Notes: generated by a model not told the origin, from the sequence alone. Shown: positions 9,802-19,179, counted from the stretch's first letter. The stretch is 64,000 nucleotides of DNA from Lysobacter_C viscosus (GCF_046600715.1 NZ_JBJMAV010000004.1:124001-188000); one strand, 5' to 3'. Program-made: numbers and translations.

Positions 9802-10720
9802 CGGAATGTTCGATACGGCCAGGACGCTCGATTGCAACGGCCGGATCCTGCGCCTGGACCGTTGCCGGGTGATGGGCATCGTCAACGTCACGCCGGATTC
9901 CTTCTCGGACGGAGGCGCGCATTCGACCGCCGACGCGGCGGTAGCGCATGCGCTGCGGCTGGTGGAGGAGGGCGCGGACATCCTGGATGTCGGGGGCGAG
10001 TCCACGCGCCCGGGTGCGGATGCCGTGTCACTTGAAGAAGAACTGCAGCGCGTGCTGCCGGTGATCGAACGCCTCGCGCGGCAGGCGACGGTTCCGGTGA
10101 GCATCGATACCAGCAAGCCCGAGGTGATGCGGGCCGCAGTGGCGGCCGGCGCCGGCATGGTCAACGACGTACGGGCATTGTCGGAGCCCGGCGCGATGGA
10201 GGCGGTGTCCACGCTGGGCGTGCCGGTCGTACTGATGCACATGAAGGGTGACCCGCGAACGATGCAGGACGGCCCCGTGTACGAGGACGTGGTCGGCGAA
10301 GTGCACCGCTTCCTCGCCGAGCGCATCTTCGCCGCCGAGATGGCGGGTATCGACAAGAAGCGCATCGTCATCGATCCGGGATTCGGATTCGGCAAGACCC
10401 TCGACCAGAACCTTGCGCTGCTGGCGCAACTGGGGCACTTCGCCGGACTGGGCGTGCCCGTGCTGGCGGGCCTCTCGCGCAAGCGGCTGATCGGCGAGCT
10501 GACCGGACGCGACGTCCCCACCCAGCGTGTCCACGGTTCGGTGGCCGCACACCTGGCGGCCGCGCAGCGTGGCGCGAGCCTTCTCCGGGTCCACGATGTC
10601 GCCGCCACCGTCGATGCGCTCAAGGTGTGGGAGGCCGTCGCCGCGGTGCTCCTGCCGAGGGAGGCAGTGCAGGGCGGGCAGGGGCCGACGCACGCAATCC
10701 GCTGGCCCGATGACGACTGA
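9794..10720 (+). CDS. folP: Dihydropteroate synthase
   Basis: Condenses p-aminobenzoate with dihydropterin diphosphate in folate synthesis; it is the sulfonamide target. The N-terminal motif VMGIVNVTPDSFSDGG is near residues 26-41, GADILDVGGESTRPGA follows, then SIDTSKPEV, and the phosphate-binding DPGFGFGKT and GLSRK loops. The length is 308 aa. The GTG start overlaps the small membrane ORF. glmM, which often follows folP, is not present; putP follows instead. Confidence 0.95.
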   Translation: MSDGMFDTARTLDCNGRILRLDRCRVMGIVNVTPDSFSDGGAHSTADAAVAHALRLVEEGADILDVGGESTRPGADAVSLEEELQRVLPVIERLARQATVPVSIDTSKPEVMRAAVAAGAGMVNDVRALSEPGAMEAVSTLGVPVVLMHMKGDPRTMQDGPVYEDVVGEVHRFLAERIFAAEMAGIDKKRIVIDPGFGFGKTLDQNLALLAQLGHFAGLGVPVLAGLSRKRLIGELTGRDVPTQRVHGSVAAHLAAAQRGASLLRVHDVAATVDALKVWEAVAAVLLPREAVQGGQGPTHAIRWPDDD

Positions 10721-10819
10721 GCGCGGCTTGCCGAACCCATCGCGGTGCCCGCCGCGGATCACGTTGGACACTTTCTCGCCAGCCTGATGCCCGGCTCGTG
10801 GAAAGCGCCTCGCAGGCAC

Positions 10820-10866
10820 TTGTCCACAGCTTGGCTGGCCCGGTTGTCCACAGCCGCTGTGCATAA
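10820..10866. promoter_or_regulatory. Cluster of three DnaA-box-like 9-mers
   Basis: TTGTCCACA occurs at 10820-10828 and again at 10844-10852. TGTGCATAA at 10858-10866 is the reverse complement of TTATGCACA, which fits the TTATNCACA DnaA-box consensus. The last two face each other and form an imperfect inverted repeat about 10855. They lie in the 209-base gap between folP and putP, 64-110 bases before putP. Binding by DnaA is inferred from sequence only. Confidence 0.4.
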
Positions 10867-10929
10867 GCGGGTGGGGTTGCGCTCCGGCGCACGCTAAGCT
10901 GCCGGCCGGATTCAAAGGGGGGAGCCCGC

Positions 10930-12438
10930 ATGACCGCAAGCACGCCATTGATCGTGACGTTCCTGCTGTACCTGCTTGCGATGGTCGCAATCGGGTTCGT
11001 GGCGTGGCGATCGACCAAGAGCTTCGACGATTACATCCTCGGCGGACGCAGCCTGGGCCCCGGCGTGACCGCGCTGTCGGCGGGCGCGTCGGATATGAGT
11101 GGCTGGCTGCTGATGGGCCTGCCGGGTGCGATGTACCTGGGCGGCGTGTCGGAGGCCTGGATCGCCATCGGGCTGGTGGCAGGTGCCTGGGCCAACTGGA
11201 AGTACGTCGCCGGACCGTTGCGCGTCTACACCGAGCGCAGCGACAACGCGCTGACGCTGCCGGATTTCTTCACCAGCCGCTTCGACGACACCGGTCGCAC
11301 GCTGCGGATGCTTTCGGCAGTGGTGATCCTGCTGTTCTTCGCGGTGTACTGCGCATCGGGCATCGTCGCGGGCGGCCGGCTTTTCGAGAGCGTGTTCGGC
11401 ATGCCGTACGCGCAGGCCATCTGGTGGGGCGCGGCGGTGACCATCCTCTACACCCTGGTCGGCGGCTTCCTCGCGGTGAGCTGGACCGACACCGCGCAGG
11501 GCGTGCTGATGCTGTTCGCGCTGCTGCTGACCCCCATCCTGCTGATCGTGGCCACGGGGGGGTTCGACACCACGCTGGCGGCGATCCGCGCCGACGCCCC
11601 GGCCCGGCTGGACTGGTTCCGCGGCGGCGACCTGGGCCTGGTCGGCATCGTTTCGTTGATCGCCTGGGGGCTCGGCTACTTCGGCCAGCCGCACATCCTT
11701 GCGCGCTTCATGGCCGCCGATGGCGTGCACACCATCCCCGCCGCGCGTCGCATCGGCATGACCTGGATGATCCTGTGCCTGGCCGGCTCGCTGACGGTCG
11801 GCTTCCTGGGCATCGGCTACTTCGCCATGAACCCGCAAGCGGCAGGGCCGGTGGCGGCCAACCCCGAGCGCGTGTTCATTTCCGTGGTCGAGCTGCTCTT
11901 CAACCCGTGGGTGGCCGGCGTCATCCTGTCGGCGATCCTGGCTGCGGTCATGAGTACGCTGTCCAGCCAGTTGCTGGTGTGTTCCAGCGTGCTGTCGGAG
12001 GACTTCTACCGTGGATTCCTGCGCAAGCACGCCAGCCAGACCGAACTGGTGTGGGTCGGTCGCGCCAGCGTGCTGCTGGTGTCGCTGGTCGCGCTGTGGC
12101 TGGCGCGCGACCCCGACAGCCGGGTGCTGGGGCTGGTGTCGTATGCCTGGGCCGGCTTCGGCGCCGCCTTTGGACCGGTGGTGATTCTGGCGCTGTTCTG
12201 GCAGCGCATGACACGCAACGGTGCGCTCGCGGGCATGGTCGTGGGCGCCGCCACCGTCATCCTCTGGAAGCAGGTGGCGGTCGGGATGTACGGAAGCGGG
12301 CTGTACGAGATCGTGCCGGGCTTCGTGGCCGCAACCGTCGCCATCGTGGTGGTGAGCCGGCTGGACCGCGAACCCCCGGCGCACATCCAGGCGGTTCACC
12401 AGCAGGTACGCGCCTCGCTGGGTGAAACCGGGCACTGA
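10930..12438 (+). CDS. putP: Sodium/proline symporter PutP
   Basis: Sodium:solute symporter family (SSS) protein of 502 aa with about 13 predicted transmembrane helices. The early motifs DYILGGRSLGPGVTALSAGASDMSGWLLMG include the Gly/Ser/Asp sodium-site region typical of PutP, and FGQPHILARFMA is also characteristic. Proline is the likely substrate by similarity. A GGGGGAG ribosome-binding site precedes ATG 10930. No putA is next to it. The upstream gap holds DnaA-box-like sites. Confidence 0.9.
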   Translation: MTASTPLIVTFLLYLLAMVAIGFVAWRSTKSFDDYILGGRSLGPGVTALSAGASDMSGWLLMGLPGAMYLGGVSEAWIAIGLVAGAWANWKYVAGPLRVYTERSDNALTLPDFFTSRFDDTGRTLRMLSAVVILLFFAVYCASGIVAGGRLFESVFGMPYAQAIWWGAAVTILYTLVGGFLAVSWTDTAQGVLMLFALLLTPILLIVATGGFDTTLAAIRADAPARLDWFRGGDLGLVGIVSLIAWGLGYFGQPHILARFMAADGVHTIPAARRIGMTWMILCLAGSLTVGFLGIGYFAMNPQAAGPVAANPERVFISVVELLFNPWVAGVILSAILAAVMSTLSSQLLVCSSVLSEDFYRGFLRKHASQTELVWVGRASVLLVSLVALWLARDPDSRVLGLVSYAWAGFGAAFGPVVILALFWQRMTRNGALAGMVVGAATVILWKQVAVGMYGSGLYEIVPGFVAATVAIVVVSRLDREPPAHIQAVHQQVRASLGETGH

Positions 12439-12466
12439 TCGCGCCGTCCCCGCGAAGGCCCTGACG

Positions 12467-13432
12467 GTGAAATCGAGCGACCCGCGCCCCGTCGCGATTG
12501 CCCTCATGGGCCCCACCGCGTCGGGCAAGACGGCACTGTCATTGGAATGGGCAGCGGCGCTCGATGCCGAGATCGTCAGCGTCGATTCGGCGCTGGTATA
12601 CCGCGGCATGGACATCGGCGCGGCCAAGCCCTCGCTGCAGGAGCGCGCGGGCATTGCGCACCATATGCTGGACCTGCGGGATCCCTGGCAGCCGTACTCG
12701 GCCGCCGACTACGCCGCCGATGCACGCGCCGCGATGGACGCGATTGCCGCGCGCGGTCGGATGCCGTTGCTGGTGGGCGGCACCGGGTTGTACTTCAAGG
12801 CGCTGCTGGAAGGGTTGTCGGACATGCCGGCAGCAGACGCCGAGGTGAGGCAGGCCCTGTCGGCACGCGCGGCCACGTCCGGCTGGTCGTCGCTGCATGG
12901 CGAGCTGGCGCGCATCGACCCGGTCGCGGCCGCGCGGATCCATGCCACCGACGCGCAGCGGATCCAGCGTGCGCTGGAGGTCCATCGAATCAGTGGACGG
13001 ACGCTGACCGAGTGGCAGGGCCAGCGCCCCGCGCGGCGGCGCTTTCCCTTCCGCGTGCTCAAGCTGGTGCTGGCGCCGGGCGATCGCAGCGAGCTGCACC
13101 GGCGCATCGAACTCCGCTTCGACGCCATGCTTCGCGACGGTTTCCTGGAGGAGGTCGTCGCGTTGCGCGCCCACCCCCAGGTGCACGCGCACCCGTCCCC
13201 GATGGAGCTGCCCGCACTGCGTGCCGTCGGCTACCGGCAGGCACTCGAACACCTCGACGGGATGTGCGACGCCGCCACGTTCCGCGAGCGTGGCATCCAC
13301 GCCACCCGTCAGCTGGCAAAGCGCCAGTTGACCTGGCTGCGCGGCCAGCGCGATGCACGCTGGTTCGATCCCGCGACCGACGGGGCGGGCCTGGCAACCG
13401 CGCGCCGACTGTTCGTGCCCGCTTCCGGCTGA
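12467..13432 (+). CDS. miaA: tRNA dimethylallyltransferase MiaA
   Basis: Transfers a dimethylallyl group to A37 of tRNAs reading UNN codons. The P-loop GPTASGKTAL is near residue 15. SVDSALVYRGMDIGAAKP, VGGTGLYFKALLEGLSDMP and the C-terminal TRQLAKRQLTWLR are family motifs. I chose GTG 12467, with GAAGG eight bases upstream and the usual short lead before the P-loop. An alternative GTG at 12422 overlaps the end of putP and adds 15 residues. hfq follows, the classic miaA-hfq order. Confidence 0.94.
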   Translation: MKSSDPRPVAIALMGPTASGKTALSLEWAAALDAEIVSVDSALVYRGMDIGAAKPSLQERAGIAHHMLDLRDPWQPYSAADYAADARAAMDAIAARGRMPLLVGGTGLYFKALLEGLSDMPAADAEVRQALSARAATSGWSSLHGELARIDPVAAARIHATDAQRIQRALEVHRISGRTLTEWQGQRPARRRFPFRVLKLVLAPGDRSELHRRIELRFDAMLRDGFLEEVVALRAHPQVHAHPSPMELPALRAVGYRQALEHLDGMCDAATFRERGIHATRQLAKRQLTWLRGQRDARWFDPATDGAGLATARRLFVPASG

Positions 13433-13616
13433 GCCCATTCAGCCGCGGGTGGCGACCCGGTCGCGGAACGCTCGTGCCGGTGCGCGTCGAACGCCCGCGG
13501 TGCGCTACCATCGGTGCGTCGCCTGCGCCGGGGAGCGTCGCAGGCGATACCGCACTTGCCGCGTGGCCCGGTCGCTGCCACCGCACATAACTAGAACCAT
13601 GCAGGGGAAACGTTAG

Positions 13617-13898
13617 ATGTCCAAGGGGCAATCTTTGCAGGACCCGTTCCTGAATGCGCTGCGTCGCGAACGCGTACCGGTCTCGGTCTACCTGGTCAAC
13701 GGCATCAAGCTGCAGGGCACGATCGAGTCGTTCGACCAGTTCGTGGTGCTGTTGCGCAACACCGTCAGCCAGATGGTCTACAAGCACGCCATTTCCACCG
13801 TGGTGCCGGCGCGGAACGTGCGCGTCGGGCCGGGCGGTGGTTACGTGCAATCGGGCGAGGGCGAGGGTGGCGATACCGGCTCCGATGAAGCCGAATGA
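13617..13898 (+). CDS. hfq: RNA chaperone Hfq
   Basis: A 93-aa Sm-like protein that mediates sRNA-mRNA pairing. The Sm1 motif includes LQDPFLNALRRERVPVSVYL and the Sm2 motif is YKHAIST, both intact. The C-terminal tail (from about 66) is short, Gly-rich and acidic. The ATG is preceded by AGGGGAAACGTTAG. The 184-base gap before it probably carries the promoter. hflX follows 20 bases later, and the miaA-hfq-hflXKC order supports the call. Confidence 0.98.
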   Translation: MSKGQSLQDPFLNALRRERVPVSVYLVNGIKLQGTIESFDQFVVLLRNTVSQMVYKHAISTVVPARNVRVGPGGGYVQSGEGEGGDTGSDEAE

Positions 13899-13918
13899 CA
13901 TGCAGGTGAGGCCGGCGC

Positions 13919-15226
13919 GTGTTCTTTGAGCGATCCCGCAAGGGCGAAAACGCGCTGCTGATCCAGCCCCACGCAGGCGGGCCGGCCGACGAGGGCCTGC
14001 TCGAGGAGTTCGCGGAGCTCGCGCGTTCGGCCGGGGCGACGGTCGCAGGCGTGCTCAGCGCGCGCATAGACCGGCCCAACGCCGCGACCCTGATCGGCAA
14101 GGGCAAGCTCGAAGAGCTCAAGGCGGCGGCCGATGCCACGGGTGCCGACCTGATCCTGGTCAACCACGCGCTCACGCCCACCCAGGAACGCAACCTGGAG
14201 CGCGCGTTGCAGCGCCGGGTCGTCGACCGCACCGGCCTGATCCTCGATATCTTCGCCCAGCGGGCGCAGAGCCACGAGGGCAAGCTGCAGGTCGAGCTGG
14301 CGCAGCTGCGCCACATGTCGACCCGGCTGGTCCGCGGCTGGACCCACCTGGAGCGCCAGCGCGGCGGTTCCATCGGCCTGCGCGGTCCCGGCGAGACCCA
14401 GCTCGAGCTGGATCGCCGGATGCTGCAGCAGCGGCTGGAGTCGCTGCAGCGCAGGCTCGACAAGGTGCAGGTACAGCGCACCCAGATGCGCCGGGCGCGG
14501 CTGCGCAGCGAATTGCCCCGGGTTGCGCTGGTGGGCTACACCAATGCCGGCAAGTCGACCCTGTTCAACGCGATGACCGGTGCGGAGGCTTATGCCGCCG
14601 ACCAGTTGTTCGCCACGCTGGACCCCACCGTGCGCCGCATCGACCTGCCCGGCGGCGGCGCGGTGCTGGCCGACACGGTCGGCTTCGTGCGCGACCTGCC
14701 GCACGCGCTGGTCGCGGCGTTCCGGTCCACGTTGTCGGAGGCCCGCGACGCCGACCTGCTGATCCACGTCGTGGATGCGGCCGACCCGTTGCGCGACGAA
14801 CGCGTGGCACAGGTGGACGAGGTCCTGCTGGAGATCGGCGCGGCCGACCTGCCGCAGGTGCTGGTCTTCAACAAGATCGACCGGTTGGATGGCGGGAAGC
14901 CGCGGCTGGACCGTCCGGCCGAAGGCCCCCCGCGGGTCTGGCTGTCGGCCCGCGACGGCGTGGGGCTGGAGCTGCTTCGCGAAGCGATCGGCGAAGTGCT
15001 CGGCCTGCAGCGGATCCAGGGCTGGATCACCCTTCCGTCGCGCGCCGGCCGGCTTCGCGCGCGGCTGCACGAGTTGGGCGTGGTGCGCGAGGAGCGGCCC
15101 GGCAATGACGGCTGGGAGGTGCTCATCGACCTGGCACGGGCTGATGCACAGCGCCTGGCGGTCCAGGGCGACGGCGATGCGTTGCAGGCCTTGCTGGATG
15201 CCCAGCTGCCGCCCGACCTTGCTTGA
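13919..15226 (+). CDS. hflX: Ribosome-associated GTPase HflX
   Basis: A 435-aa GTPase that splits or rescues ribosomes under stress in other bacteria. The N-terminal HflX domain has GAGVLSARIDRPN-like and LIGKGKLEEL motifs. GLRGPGETQLELDRR precedes the coiled coil, and the G domain has the P-loop GYTNAGKSTLFN near 206-217, ADTVGF (G3) and NKIDRL (G4). The start is GTG 13919; no stronger alternative was seen. It lies in the hfq-hflX-hflK-hflC cluster. Confidence 0.96.
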   Translation: MFFERSRKGENALLIQPHAGGPADEGLLEEFAELARSAGATVAGVLSARIDRPNAATLIGKGKLEELKAAADATGADLILVNHALTPTQERNLERALQRRVVDRTGLILDIFAQRAQSHEGKLQVELAQLRHMSTRLVRGWTHLERQRGGSIGLRGPGETQLELDRRMLQQRLESLQRRLDKVQVQRTQMRRARLRSELPRVALVGYTNAGKSTLFNAMTGAEAYAADQLFATLDPTVRRIDLPGGGAVLADTVGFVRDLPHALVAAFRSTLSEARDADLLIHVVDAADPLRDERVAQVDEVLLEIGAADLPQVLVFNKIDRLDGGKPRLDRPAEGPPRVWLSARDGVGLELLREAIGEVLGLQRIQGWITLPSRAGRLRARLHELGVVREERPGNDGWEVLIDLARADAQRLAVQGDGDALQALLDAQLPPDLA

Positions 15227-15314
15227 GGCGGCCGGGGCCCCCACCTAGAATCAGCGGACGCCCCGTACCGTACCCGGTACCTGCGCGCACCTCGTCGTCC
15301 CATATGGAGCAGGC

Positions 15315-16436
15315 ATGGCCTGGAATACCCCTGGCAGCAACCCATCCGGCGGAAGCCGGCCCCCCCGGCGCACTCCGGGCGGCAATGGCCTGGACGCCGT
15401 GCTCGACCAGTTGCGGGGCCTGTTCGGCGGCGGCGACGGCAACAACGGTACCGGCATCGCCCGCTGGGTCCTGCTCATCGGTGGCCTGTGGCTGGTGTTC
15501 AACTGCTTCGTGCTGATCGCCGAACAGCAGCGCGGTGTCGTCCAGCGCTTCGGCCAGGTCGCGCGGATCATGCAGCCCGGACCCAACGTCAAGTGGCCGT
15601 GGCCGATCGAGCGGGTCACCAAGGTCAACGCGACCCAGGTCCAGACCTACAGCCAGAACGTGCCGGTGCTGACCAGTGACGAGAACATCGTCCACGTCGA
15701 GATGAACGTGCAGTACCAGGTCAGCGATGCGCAGCTGTACCTGTTCGGCACCCGCGATGCCGACCAGGTCCTGGTGCAGGCGGCGTTGAGCACCATGCGC
15801 GAGCAGGTCGGCCGGTCCACCCTGGACACCGTTCTGGGCGCGCGCGACGCGTTGGCGGTGTCGGCGCGCGACCAGCTCCAGGCCTCGCTCGATGCCTACC
15901 GAACCGGCCTGCGGGTGACCGAGCTGAACCTGCCCAACGCGCGTCCCCCCGAGCAGGTCAAGCCGGCGTTCGACGACGTCAACAGTGCGCAGCAGAACAA
16001 GGACCGGGTGATCAGCGAGGCACGGGCATACGCCGCGCGCATCGTGCCGGAAGCCCGCGGCGAGGCGGCGCGGATCCGTGCCGCTTCGACCGGTTACCAG
16101 GAGGCCAAGGTCGCGCGCGCCGAGGGTGACGCGGCGCGCTTCTCGCTGCTGGTCGACGCCTACCAGAATGCCCCGGAAGTGACCCGCAAGCGTCTCTGGC
16201 TGGAAACCGTCCAGGGCGTACTGGCCGGCAACCGCAAGGTGGTGGGGGGCGATTCACGGCAGCTGATCTACGTGCCGATGCCGACCGACGGATCGTCGGG
16301 GGGCGCAGCTGACCGCGGCACCCGCCAGCCCGCGCTGGACCCGGAACTGCTGCTGCCGTCGGAGACGACCGGTACCAACACAACGCGCGGGGAACGCGCG
16401 GCGCGTCCCACCGGCCGTGAGGAGACGACCCGATGA
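15315..16436 (+). CDS. hflK: FtsH modulator HflK
   Basis: SPFH/prohibitin-family membrane protein of 373 aa that forms the HflKC cage around FtsH. It has a Gly/Pro-rich cytoplasmic N-terminus (about 1-50), one TM helix near 52-74, then the SPFH domain starting at AEQQRGVVQRFGQVARI. A charged coiled-coil follows with ISEARAYAARIVPEARGEA. The tail is polar and low in complexity. It overlaps hflC by four bases. Confidence 0.95.
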   Translation: MAWNTPGSNPSGGSRPPRRTPGGNGLDAVLDQLRGLFGGGDGNNGTGIARWVLLIGGLWLVFNCFVLIAEQQRGVVQRFGQVARIMQPGPNVKWPWPIERVTKVNATQVQTYSQNVPVLTSDENIVHVEMNVQYQVSDAQLYLFGTRDADQVLVQAALSTMREQVGRSTLDTVLGARDALAVSARDQLQASLDAYRTGLRVTELNLPNARPPEQVKPAFDDVNSAQQNKDRVISEARAYAARIVPEARGEAARIRAASTGYQEAKVARAEGDAARFSLLVDAYQNAPEVTRKRLWLETVQGVLAGNRKVVGGDSRQLIYVPMPTDGSSGGAADRGTRQPALDPELLLPSETTGTNTTRGERAARPTGREETTR

Positions 16437-17296
16437 AGGCTTCTGTCTGGATCGCCGGCGTGGTGATCGTGCTGTTCACGCTGCTCGGCTCGGTGTTCGT
16501 GGTCGGCGAGGGCAAGACCGCGCTGGTCGTCAACCTCGGCCGCGTCGTGCGCGCCGACCTCGAACCGGGCCTCCATTTCAAGTGGCCGATGGTGGAGACC
16601 GCGCGCATCTTCGACCGGCGCCTGCAGGTGCTCGACGCCGAGCCCGAGCGCTACCTGACCTCCGAGCGCAAGGACGTGAGCGTGGACTTCTTCGCCCTCG
16701 GCCGCATCGCCGATGCGCGTACGTTCTTCCGCGCCACCGGTGGCGACGAGGAGATCGCCGTGCAGCGCCTGGCGCCGATCATCAAGGACTCGCTTCGCAA
16801 CGAGATCAACGCACGGACCCTGCAGCAGGTGGTCTCGGGCGACCGTTCCGACATCATTGGCGGCCAGCTCGAGGCGATCAACGTCGGCGCGGCCACGCTG
16901 GGCATCGACATCGTCGACCTGCGCATCAAGCAGATCGACCTGCCGACCGACAGCGAGGTCATCACCCAGGTCTACGAGCGCATGAGCGCGCAGCGCCGCC
17001 AGGTCGCCAGCCGGCTCCGGGCCGAAGGCGAGGAGCAGGCGCGCAGCATCCGCGCCGATGCCGACCGCGACCAGGTGGTGATCCTGGCCGAAGCCGAGCG
17101 CGATGCGCAGCGCCTGCGCGGCCAGGGCGACGCCGACGCGGCGCGCATCTATGGCGATGCCGCCAACCGGGATCCGGCGTTCTACACGTTCCAGCGCAGC
17201 CTGGAGGCCTACCGTGCCTCGTTCAACGACGGCAACAGCGTGATCGTGCTGGACCAGGACGACCCGTTCCTGCAGTACATGCGCAGCGACCGCTGA
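16433..17296 (+). CDS. hflC: FtsH modulator HflC
   Basis: SPFH-family partner of HflK, 287 aa. TM helix at about 4-24, then VGEGKTALVVNLGRVVRADLEPGLHFK, the core of the SPFH domain. The coiled-coil EEQARSIRADADRDQVVILA follows and the end is FQRSLEAYRASF. Together with HflK it would modulate FtsH proteolysis of membrane proteins. The start overlaps the hflK stop (ATGA). Confidence 0.96.
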   Translation: MKASVWIAGVVIVLFTLLGSVFVVGEGKTALVVNLGRVVRADLEPGLHFKWPMVETARIFDRRLQVLDAEPERYLTSERKDVSVDFFALGRIADARTFFRATGGDEEIAVQRLAPIIKDSLRNEINARTLQQVVSGDRSDIIGGQLEAINVGAATLGIDIVDLRIKQIDLPTDSEVITQVYERMSAQRRQVASRLRAEGEEQARSIRADADRDQVVILAEAERDAQRLRGQGDADAARIYGDAANRDPAFYTFQRSLEAYRASFNDGNSVIVLDQDDPFLQYMRSDR

Positions 17297-17306
17297 CCCG
17301 GTCGCC

Positions 17307-17492
17307 ATGAGCGAGCTTGTCGCGGCCCTGTGCCTGGTCGCCGTTCTGGAAGGGCTGTTCCTGTTCGCCGCACCGCGGGGCTGGAAGCAGGCGGTGGCCC
17401 ACCTGCAGGCGCTGCCGGACCGCCAGCTGCGCCTGCTGGGGGGGCTGGTGGCCGCTGCCGGCGTGCTGTCGCTGTGGCTGGCGCGCGGTTGA
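17307..17492 (+). CDS. DUF2065 (YjeT-family) small membrane protein
   Basis: A 61-aa protein with two hydrophobic helices (about 4-22 and 42-58) around a short amphipathic stretch, AVAHLQALPDRQLRLLGG. This matches the DUF2065/YjeT family that regularly follows hflC. Its function is unknown. It begins 10 bases after the hflC stop and is probably the last gene of the hfq-hfl transcript. purA, usually next, is absent here. Confidence 0.85.
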   Translation: MSELVAALCLVAVLEGLFLFAAPRGWKQAVAHLQALPDRQLRLLGGLVAAAGVLSLWLARG

Positions 17493-17566
17493 CGACAATG
17501 GTGCGGAACACCTGTTCCGGCGAGGGGACGCGGCGGCCCGTGCCGCGGAGCTGATGCGGGAGGCAT

Positions 17567-17597
17567 GAAAAAGGCCGGGCAATCGCCCGGCCTTCTG
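17567..17597. terminator. Bidirectional terminator between DUF2065 gene and aminotransferase
   Basis: Stem GGCCGGGC-AATC-GCCCGGCC with an A-run on the left and a T-rich end on the right. It separates the plus-strand hfl cluster from the convergent minus-strand aminotransferase gene and could serve both. Confidence 0.85.
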
Positions 17598-17616
17598 TTT
17601 GGCGGAAGCGCGGGGG

Positions 17617-19095
17617 TCAGGCGGCGGCTGCCTGCTCCGCGCGCGGGCCTTCGCGCAGGGCGCGGCCGACCATGCCGACCAGCAGGTCGACCTCCTCGCT
17701 GGTGATGGTGAAGGTCGGGGTGAAGCGCAGCGAGTTGACGCCGCCGTGGATCACGCCGATGCCGCGCTCGCGCAGCCACTCCTCGGTGGAACCGGCGCCG
17801 AAGCACTTGAACTGAGGGCTCAGCTCGCAGGAGAACAGCAGGCCGGTGCCCTGCACCTTGGTGATGTGGCCGCCCAGTTCCGCCTTGAGTGCCTCCAGCT
17901 TCTCCAGCGCCTCCAGGCCGCGGTCGCGGATGTTCTCGCGCAGCTGCGGGGTCACCTTGGCCAGGACTTCGCAGGCGGTATCCAGCGCGCGCGGATTGGA
18001 CGTCATCGTGTTCCCGTACAGGCCCTTGCGGTAGATGCCGGCGGTACGTTCGTTGACCGCCAGTACGCTGAGCGGGTACTGGCCGGCGTTGAGGGCCTTG
18101 GAGTAGGTCTCCATGTCGGGTGCCTCCACGCCCTCGAAGCCGGGGTAGTCGACGATCGACAGCACGCCTTGGGCACGCAGCCCGGCCTGGATGGAGTCGA
18201 CCAGCAGCAGCGAGCCGTGTTCGCGGGTCAGTTTGCGCGCGGCCGTGTAGAACTCCACCGGCACGCCGCGACCCGGGTCGCCTTCGCCCATCACCGGCTC
18301 CAGGAACATCGCTTCGATGAACCAGCCGTGTGCCTTTGCTTCGTCGAACGCCTGTTCCAGCGCGGCGACGTCGTAGGGTTCGATCGCGATCACCGAGGAC
18401 TCGCCGCGGTAGCTCGCCAGGTGCTGCAGGTAGGTCTTGCGAGTGGAATCCGAATACAGCGCGGGACGGTCGGTGCGGCCATGGAAGCTGCCCTTGACCA
18501 CCAGCCGCTTGATCGTGCGCCCGTTTCCGTCCGTCATCGCCTTGGCATTGGCATCGGCGATGCGGGCGGCGAGGGTGACCGACTCGGAACCCGAGTTCAG
18601 GCAGAAGAACTTGGCATACGGGCAGTCGCGGCCCAGCCCGATGGCCTCGCGCAGCACGCGTCCGAAGCGCAGCTGCGACAGGCTCGGGGTCATGATGTTG
18701 GCCATCGCCTGCGGCTTGGCCATGGCATCGAGCACCGCCTGCGGCGCGTGGCCGAAGCCGAGCATCCCGTAGCCGCCCGAGTCATGCAGCACCGCGCCCT
18801 TCAGAGTGATGATCCACGGCCCGCGCGCGGTCAGCGCCACGTACGGGTTGACGCCGTCGTCGGGGTAGAAGTTGACGAAACCGGCCTGCACGGCGTGGAC
18901 CTGGGCATCCTCGTCGAGATCCAGCAGCTCGGAGAACTCGCCCCGGATGCGGGTGTATTCCGCCGCAGCGGCGTCGACTGCGGCCTTGAGGTCGGCATTG
19001 TCGGCGAAGCGGGCGAGGGTGGCGTCGTCCAGGCCGATGGTGCGGCGCGCGCCGCCGTGGGCGCGCAGCGGGGCGAGGGTGTCGAGCAGGGGCAT
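17617..19095 (-). CDS. Class III PLP-dependent aminotransferase, substrate unknown
   Basis: A 492-aa fold-type I aminotransferase. CLNSGSESVTLAARIADA (about 165-182) is the PLP phosphate region. LLLVDSIQAGLRAQG carries the Asp that contacts the pyridine ring, although D-S replaces the more usual D-E. METYSKALNAGQYP holds the Schiff-base Lys. The family includes ornithine, GABA and lysine 6-aminotransferases; I cannot choose between them. ATG 19095 is preceded by GGAGG (complement of 19101-19105). Upstream in the leader is a terminator-like hairpin, so expression may be attenuated. Confidence 0.85.
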   Translation of the reverse strand: MPLLDTLAPLRAHGGARRTIGLDDATLARFADNADLKAAVDAAAAEYTRIRGEFSELLDLDEDAQVHAVQAGFVNFYPDDGVNPYVALTARGPWIITLKGAVLHDSGGYGMLGFGHAPQAVLDAMAKPQAMANIMTPSLSQLRFGRVLREAIGLGRDCPYAKFFCLNSGSESVTLAARIADANAKAMTDGNGRTIKRLVVKGSFHGRTDRPALYSDSTRKTYLQHLASYRGESSVIAIEPYDVAALEQAFDEAKAHGWFIEAMFLEPVMGEGDPGRGVPVEFYTAARKLTREHGSLLLVDSIQAGLRAQGVLSIVDYPGFEGVEAPDMETYSKALNAGQYPLSVLAVNERTAGIYRKGLYGNTMTSNPRALDTACEVLAKVTPQLRENIRDRGLEALEKLEALKAELGGHITKVQGTGLLFSCELSPQFKCFGAGSTEEWLRERGIGVIHGGVNSLRFTPTFTITSEEVDLLVGMVGRALREGPRAEQAAAA

Positions 19096-19118
19096 GGAAT
19101 CCTCCAGGGGCCGGAACG

Positions 19119-19142
19119 AAAAAACGCGAGGGAGCCCTCGCG
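19119..19142 (-). terminator. Terminator-like hairpin in the aminotransferase leader
   Basis: On the minus strand CGCGAGGG-CT-CCCTCGCG (19125-19142) is followed at once by six Ts (19119-19124), the form of an intrinsic terminator. It lies between a possible promoter and the ribosome-binding site of the aminotransferase, 23 bases before its ATG. No minus-strand gene ends upstream, so it does not look like a terminator of another gene. Confidence 0.65.
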
Positions 19143-19179
19143 CTTGAATGGGGTCAATCAAAACAACAACTTGCGGCCA

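Noticed and set aside
10820..10866. Replication origin
   Set aside because: Only three short sites, no AT-rich region and no dnaA/dnaN/gyrB nearby. Kept only as a DnaA-box-like cluster.
10912..12654. Long minus-strand frame opposite putP and miaA
   Set aside because: No recognisable protein family; composition typical of antisense shadows. putP and miaA motifs are clear on the other strand.
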